A stretch of 27,707 nt of DNA from CAZEVY01 sp964515555. GTDB lineage: Bacteria > Acidobacteriota > Terriglobia > Bryobacterales > Bryobacteraceae. Location: NCBI GenBank assembly GCA_964515555.1, contig CAZEVY010000071.1, forward strand, positions 1 through 27,707, read 5' to 3'. Under the pieces are notes generated by a model, which had not been told where the DNA came from, did no database searches, and saw only the letters and a list, made by a program, of their open reading frames with translations. This document shows positions 24,303-27,707 of this stretch, piece by piece. Numbering within the stretch: position 1 is the first letter of the stretch; each line of letters starts with the position of its first letter. Made by a program: the position numbers and the translations under genes.

Positions 24303-26552
24303 ATGCGGCTCGCCCGCCGTCTCTTCCTCCTCGCCATCCTCGCCATTCTGAGCGCGGTGGGCGCGCGTTACTATTTCCAGCGCGCCGAGCAGATCGCCGC
24401 CGCGCCGGCGCCGCCCGCCGAACTGCCGGTCAACACCGCCGCCGCCGGCAAGGACTGGGTCTACGCCTACACCGTCGACGACAAGCCCGTCGTCGAGGTG
24501 CGCGCCGGCGACATGAAGCAGATCCGCGAGCCCGACGTCATCCAGCTCGACCGCGTCAGCCTCAAGATCTTTCACAAGAAGGGCCGCGAGTACGACCAGG
24601 TGGAGAGCGCGCGCGCCATCTTCGACCGCGAGGCCGGCGCATTAGTGTCGGAGGGCGACGTGACCATCAAGCTTGCCGTCCCCGCCGAGGGCCCGCCTCG
24701 CGAGCGGCTCATGGTGATTCGCTCGTCGGGAGTGCGCTTCGAGGAGAAGACCGGCAAGGCCTCGACCGACAAGCCCGCGGCCTTCGAGTTCGACCGCGGC
24801 GAAGGCACCTCGACCGGCGCTGAGTACGACCCGGCGACCCGTGAGCTCGTCATGCGCAGCGACGTGCGCCTGCGATGGGGCCTCGAGAGCAAGCCGGACC
24901 GCGTCATGGAGGTCGAAGCCGACGGGTTGTCGTATCGCGAAGGGGAGTCGAAGATCTATCTCAGGGGGCGCTCGAAACTGCGCCGAGGCGGCATGACGCT
25001 CGAGGCCGAGGACGCCGTGGTGACGCTGGTCGAGGGCGAGATGCGGCTGGTCGAGGCCGCCCGCGCGCGCGGCGCCGATAAGCAGCCGGGCCGATCGATC
25101 GACTACGCCGCCGATCGCCTGACCATGCGTCTGGGCGACAAAGGCGCGGTCGAGGGGATCGTGGGAGAGGGCGGCGCGCGCCTTTCGTCGGCCGGCGAGT
25201 CGTCGTCGACCTCGCTCGAATCCGGGCGGATCGATCTCGATTTCGAGATCGCGCGCGGCGACAGCGTCCTGCGGCGCGCGCTGGCGCACGGCGCCAGCCG
25301 TCTGGAGTCCAGGCCCGTTGCGCGCGCGGGCGCGATCCCGCCGCCGGTCCGCCGCATGCGGAGCGAGGTTATCGAGTTGTTCATGCGGGCGGGCGGAGAG
25401 GAAGTCGACCGCATCGAGACGCATACGCCGGGCGTCGTCGAGTTCGTCCCCAGCCACGCCTCGCAGCGGCCGCGCCGCGTCGATGGCGACCGCATGGTGC
25501 TCCAGTATGGCGAAGGGAACCGGTTGCTCGCGTTTCGCTCGGTCGGCGTGAAGACGCGTACGGAAAACGCGCCACCGCCCGGACGGAAGACAGCGCCGCC
25601 GGCCATCACCTCGAGCGCCGACCTGTCGGCCGAGTTCGATCCGCGCACCGGCGAGATCTCGAAGCTCTCGCAGTGGGGCGCCTTCCGCTACGAGGAGGGC
25701 GACCGTAAGGCCTGGGCCGACTCCGCCGTGATGGACGCCGCCCCGAACCTGATCACCCTCGACAAGAACGCGCGCATGAACGACCCGGGCGGCCAGGTGA
25801 CCGCCGGGCGCATCGTGATCGACCAGCGCAGCGGCGACTACTTCGCCGAGGGCGGTGTCAACAGCGCGCGCCGCCCCGACGCCAAGACTCCCTCCACGCC
25901 GATGCTCACTCGCGACGAGCCCGTACAGGCCACCAGCCGCCGCATGACCACCTTCGACCGGAATCAGCGCGTCGTCTATGAGGGCGACGCGGTGCTGTGG
26001 CAGGGCGCCAACCGTCTCCAGGCCGATCGCATCGAGATCGACCGCGGGGCGCGTGTGCTCCGCGCCGATGGACGCGTCGTCAGCCAGTTCCAGGACCGCA
26101 AAGCCGGCGCGCGGGCGCCCCTGTTCGTCGTCACGCGCGCCCCGAAGATGACCTACACCGAGAGCGAGCGCACGGCCCACTACACGGGCGGCGCCACGCT
26201 GCTGCGCGGTGACGTGAATGTGCGCGGCGAGCAGATCCGGGCGTTCCTGAAGGAAGCGGCGGCAAACGACAAGGCCGCGCAGGACGCTTCGGGTCTCGAC
26301 CGCGCCGTGGCCGAGGGCGCCGTCGAGATCGTCCAGTCGAGCAAGGACCGCACCCGGCGCGGCGCCAGCGATCGCGCCGAATACTTCGCCGACGACGAGA
26401 AGATCGTGCTCTCCGGCGGCGCCCCGCGATTCGTGGATTCCCAGGACGGTACGACGCGTGGCGAGCGCCTGACGTGGTTCGCGTCCACGGGTAAGCTGGT
26501 TGTGGAGGGAAGCGCGGCCAGACCGGCGGAAAGTAAGATCAAGCGTCACTAA
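24303..26552 (+). CDS. LPS-export protein: LptC-like domain fused to LptA/OstA-like domains
   Basis: A 749-residue protein anchored by one N-terminal membrane helix (MRLARRLFLLAILAILSAVG). The first ~200 residues match LptC (VRAGDMKQIREPDVIQLDRV ... ARAIFDREAGALVSEGDVTI). The rest shows OstA/LptA-type strands, e.g. SGDYFAEGGV and VYEGDAVLWQGANRLQADRIEID ending ...RADGRVV. LptC docks on the inner-membrane LptBFG transporter and LptA forms the periplasmic bridge that carries lipopolysaccharide to the outer membrane. Usual LptC is ~190 residues and LptA ~180, so this is a fusion or extended version; no separate lptA lies between it and lptB. The lptB gene follows after 3 bases. No Shine-Dalgarno sequence was recognised. 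Confidence 0.85.
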   Translation: MRLARRLFLLAILAILSAVGARYYFQRAEQIAAAPAPPAELPVNTAAAGKDWVYAYTVDDKPVVEVRAGDMKQIREPDVIQLDRVSLKIFHKKGREYDQVESARAIFDREAGALVSEGDVTIKLAVPAEGPPRERLMVIRSSGVRFEEKTGKASTDKPAAFEFDRGEGTSTGAEYDPATRELVMRSDVRLRWGLESKPDRVMEVEADGLSYREGESKIYLRGRSKLRRGGMTLEAEDAVVTLVEGEMRLVEAARARGADKQPGRSIDYAADRLTMRLGDKGAVEGIVGEGGARLSSAGESSSTSLESGRIDLDFEIARGDSVLRRALAHGASRLESRPVARAGAIPPPVRRMRSEVIELFMRAGGEEVDRIETHTPGVVEFVPSHASQRPRRVDGDRMVLQYGEGNRLLAFRSVGVKTRTENAPPPGRKTAPPAITSSADLSAEFDPRTGEISKLSQWGAFRYEEGDRKAWADSAVMDAAPNLITLDKNARMNDPGGQVTAGRIVIDQRSGDYFAEGGVNSARRPDAKTPSTPMLTRDEPVQATSRRMTTFDRNQRVVYEGDAVLWQGANRLQADRIEIDRGARVLRADGRVVSQFQDRKAGARAPLFVVTRAPKMTYTESERTAHYTGGATLLRGDVNVRGEQIRAFLKEAAANDKAAQDASGLDRAVAEGAVEIVQSSKDRTRRGASDRAEYFADDEKIVLSGGAPRFVDSQDGTTRGERLTWFASTGKLVVEGSAARPAESKIKRH

Positions 26553-26555
26553 CGG

Positions 26556-27278
26556 ATGCGGCGGCTCAGCACGATCGAGATCTCGAAGTCGTATCGGGGG
26601 CGCAGAGTCGTCGACAACGTCTCGGTGTCGGTGGACCAGGGCGAAGTAGTCGGGCTCCTGGGACCGAACGGGGCGGGCAAGACGACCTCCTTCTACGTCA
26701 TCGTCGGGCTGATCTCGCCCGACACCGGCCGCGTGCTGCTGGACGGCGCCGACCTTACCGATACGCCGATGTACGAGCGCGCGCGCCGCGGCATCAGCTA
26801 TCTGCCGCAGGAGCCATCGGTGTTCCGGCGCCTCACGGTGGAAGAGAATCTCATGGCGATTCTGGAGACGCTGCCCATCGGTTCCCGCGAGCGGCGCGAG
26901 CGCATGACGCGGCTGGTCGAGCAACTGGGCCTGGAGGGCGTGCGGCGCAGCAAGGGCTTCGTGCTGTCGGGCGGCGAGCGGCGCCGTGTCGAGATCGCGC
27001 GTTCCCTGGTGATTCAGCCGAACTTCCTGCTGCTCGACGAGCCGTTCAGCGGAATCGATCCCATCCAGGTGCTGGAGCTCCAGCGCATCATCGCCGACCT
27101 GAAGCGGTCCGGCATCGGCATTCTGGTGACCGACCACAACGTGCGCGAGACGCTGGCGGTGACCGATCGGGCCTATATCATCGCCGGCGGGAAGATCTTC
27201 CGGTCGGGGACGCCCGAGGAACTCGGTCGCGATGCGGCCGTGAAGAAGATCTACCTGGGAGAGGGATTCAGCTTCTGA
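26556..27278 (+). CDS. lptB: LPS export ABC transporter ATP-binding protein LptB
   Basis: A 240-residue ATPase that powers extraction of lipopolysaccharide from the inner membrane with LptF/LptG. All ABC motifs are intact: Walker A GPNGAGKT (36-43), Q-loop YLPQEPSVF (Gln85), signature LSGGERRRVEIAR (from 137), Walker B LLLDEPFSGID (Asp161, Glu162) and the switch His194 in TDHNVRETL, the LptB-specific form. It starts 3 bases after the LptC/A stop and is in the same operon. In many bacteria rpoN follows lptB; here the DNA after it looks foreign. Confidence 0.97.
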   Translation: MRRLSTIEISKSYRGRRVVDNVSVSVDQGEVVGLLGPNGAGKTTSFYVIVGLISPDTGRVLLDGADLTDTPMYERARRGISYLPQEPSVFRRLTVEENLMAILETLPIGSRERRERMTRLVEQLGLEGVRRSKGFVLSGGERRRVEIARSLVIQPNFLLLDEPFSGIDPIQVLELQRIIADLKRSGIGILVTDHNVRETLAVTDRAYIIAGGKIFRSGTPEELGRDAAVKKIYLGEGFSF

Positions 27279-27404
27279 CTAACCGGTCGACGACGCAGAA
27301 GGTGTTCTCATAGTCGAGCTGAAGCCGCACCCGTTTCTTCGGCGCGCCGAGAAACTGCCTATTGCAAGGCGCCCGACGGCGGGACGCCAAAGGAACCCGC
27401 AGTT

Positions 27405-27707
27405 TCAAGATCTTATCGTACGCGGGGCGCTTGGAATTCCGGAAAGCTCCCGGCATGGAACCGGTTCGAATCCTACCTGGGGAGCCAGCACCTTCCGGGT
27501 GAAACTCCCTGCCCCAGTTGTTGACAGCATCTGTCCCTTGCAAACGCCGTCGGTATCCCAAACATTTTGCAGGTTCTTCGTCGTGCGAGGTTTCTCCTGC
27601 GGACCCGAGACACGCCGGAGGAAACGACGACGCCGGCCCGTCTCGCCATCGCTGTAAGTGGTTGTCATAACTGTCCTTATGGTGGGTTGGCACCCAACGA
27701 ATGTCAT
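27405..27707 (-). CDS. Doubtful C-terminal fragment of a gene extending past the window edge
   Basis: The frame is open for 100 codons from the right edge, so its apparent ATG at 27707 may be internal. The stretch PTIRTVMTTTYSDGE faintly resembles the tyrosine-nucleophile box of phage-type integrases (pattern IxTTMxxYS), and the frame runs into the tRNA-like segment, as integrase genes next to att sites often do. The rest (GRRRRFLRRVSGPQEK...) matches no family I recognise. Treat it as a lead, not a gene call. Confidence 0.2.
   Translation of the reverse strand: MTFVGCQPTIRTVMTTTYSDGETGRRRRFLRRVSGPQEKPRTTKNLQNVWDTDGVCKGQMLSTTGAGSFTRKVLAPQVGFEPVPCRELSGIPSAPRTIRS
27463..27487 (+). other. 3'-terminal fragment of a tRNA gene (probably tRNA-Asn), att-like site
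   Basis: The 25 bases comprise GG, the T-loop TTCGAAT, the T-stem 3' strand CCTAC, the acceptor 3' strand CTGGGGA, discriminator G and CCA. The upstream bases (ACC instead of GTA) do not complete the T-stem, and no D-arm, anticodon arm or 5' acceptor strand TCCCCAG is found to the left. A tRNA ending in G-CCA with this acceptor and T-stem is most like tRNA-Asn. Such 3' fragments are left by tyrosine-recombinase elements that integrate into tRNA genes. Confidence 0.6.

Larger units (their letters stand above)
27279..27707. other. Gene-poor, lower-G+C right end; possible edge of an integrated element
   Basis: No complete gene is supported. G+C drops visibly, to about half in places such as 27521-27580. 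Several short inverted repeats occur: GTTTCT/TCGGCG..CGCCGA/GAAAC at 27333-27355; GAAACTGC (27351-27358) with GCAGTTTC (27399-27406); GACAG-CAT-CTGTC at 27523-27535; GTTGG-CAC-CCAAC at 27686-27698. A tRNA 3'-end copy lies at 27463-27487. A minus-strand reading frame is open from the window edge to 27405 and may be the tail of a gene beyond 27707. Open frames here that read QVGFEP or GRIRTGS merely translate the tRNA-like segment. Confidence 0.55.

Noticed and set aside
27415..27487. A complete tRNA gene ending at the CCA at 27487
   Set aside because: The T-stem pairs only in its two inner positions, and no acceptor 5' strand, D-arm or anticodon arm is present upstream. Only the 3' 25 bases are tRNA-like.
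27521..27526. Consensus -35 TTGACA
   Set aside because: No -10 is found at 16-18 bases; the nearest TATCCC is too far away. The site is instead part of a small inverted repeat.
27268..27693. A 141-codon minus-strand frame containing GSPGRIRTGS
   Set aside because: This phrase is a familiar artefact of translating the complement of a tRNA 3' end. The frame also overlaps the lptB stop and shows no domain.

Overview
The window looks like chromosomal DNA from an Acidobacteriota bacterium, most likely a Solibacter/Bryobacter-type member. Three things point there: G+C of roughly two-thirds by eye, two proteins carrying the C-terminal-type domain known as TIGR03437 (a Solibacter hallmark), and an Oar-like TonB-dependent receptor with a carboxypeptidase-regulatory N-terminal domain beside ThuA and DUF1080 genes. 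The lptC/A-lptB genes indicate a two-membrane envelope.

Layout. 1-592 (-) is the N-terminal part of SecA, cut by the window edge. 736-1320 (+) is a short aquaporin-family channel. 4703-1333 (-) is a two-gene unit: a large secreted M14 peptidase and a small secreted protein, coupled by an ATGA overlap. Divergent from it is an HExxH metallopeptidase with TPR-like repeats (4767-6446, +), whose end overlaps a convergent NAD-dependent epimerase (7395-6430, -). 7506-9431 (+) is a secreted TIGR03437/IPT-TIG protein, convergent with a ThuA-like protein (10319-9435, -). A palindrome lies between thuA and the divergent TonB-dependent receptor (10523-13786, +). A double-DUF1080 protein (13886-15061, +) follows, flanked by short hairpins with a constant CTCC centre. 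Next come a CDP-alcohol phosphatidyltransferase and a LolA-like secreted protein (15167-16616, +).

17413-16620 (-) is nikR-acpS, divergent from efp (17499-18056, +). efp overlaps the end of selA (19327-18041, -), which sits just behind a giant NHL-repeat/BACON-like/TIGR03437 secreted protein (23786-19332, -). 24186-23824 (-) encodes a small Arg-rich secreted protein, divergent from a fused LptC/LptA-like protein and LptB (24303-27278, +). The last 430 bases hold no convincing complete gene. They are visibly lower in G+C and contain a 25-base copy of a tRNA 3' end (probably tRNA-Asn), which suggests the edge or scar of an integrated element.

No defence system, CRISPR array, IS element or rRNA was found. 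The most interesting non-coding signals are: (1) many genes without a Shine-Dalgarno sequence have a TANNNT -10 box only 6-10 bases before the ATG, which predicts leaderless mRNAs; (2) CTCC-centred hairpins with co-varying arms around the DUF1080 gene; (3) the palindrome between thuA and the receptor; (4) the tRNA-derived att-like site at the right edge. Protein-level oddities are an aquaporin without the selectivity-filter arginine, an EF-P with Asn at the usually modified tip, and an LptC/LptA fusion.
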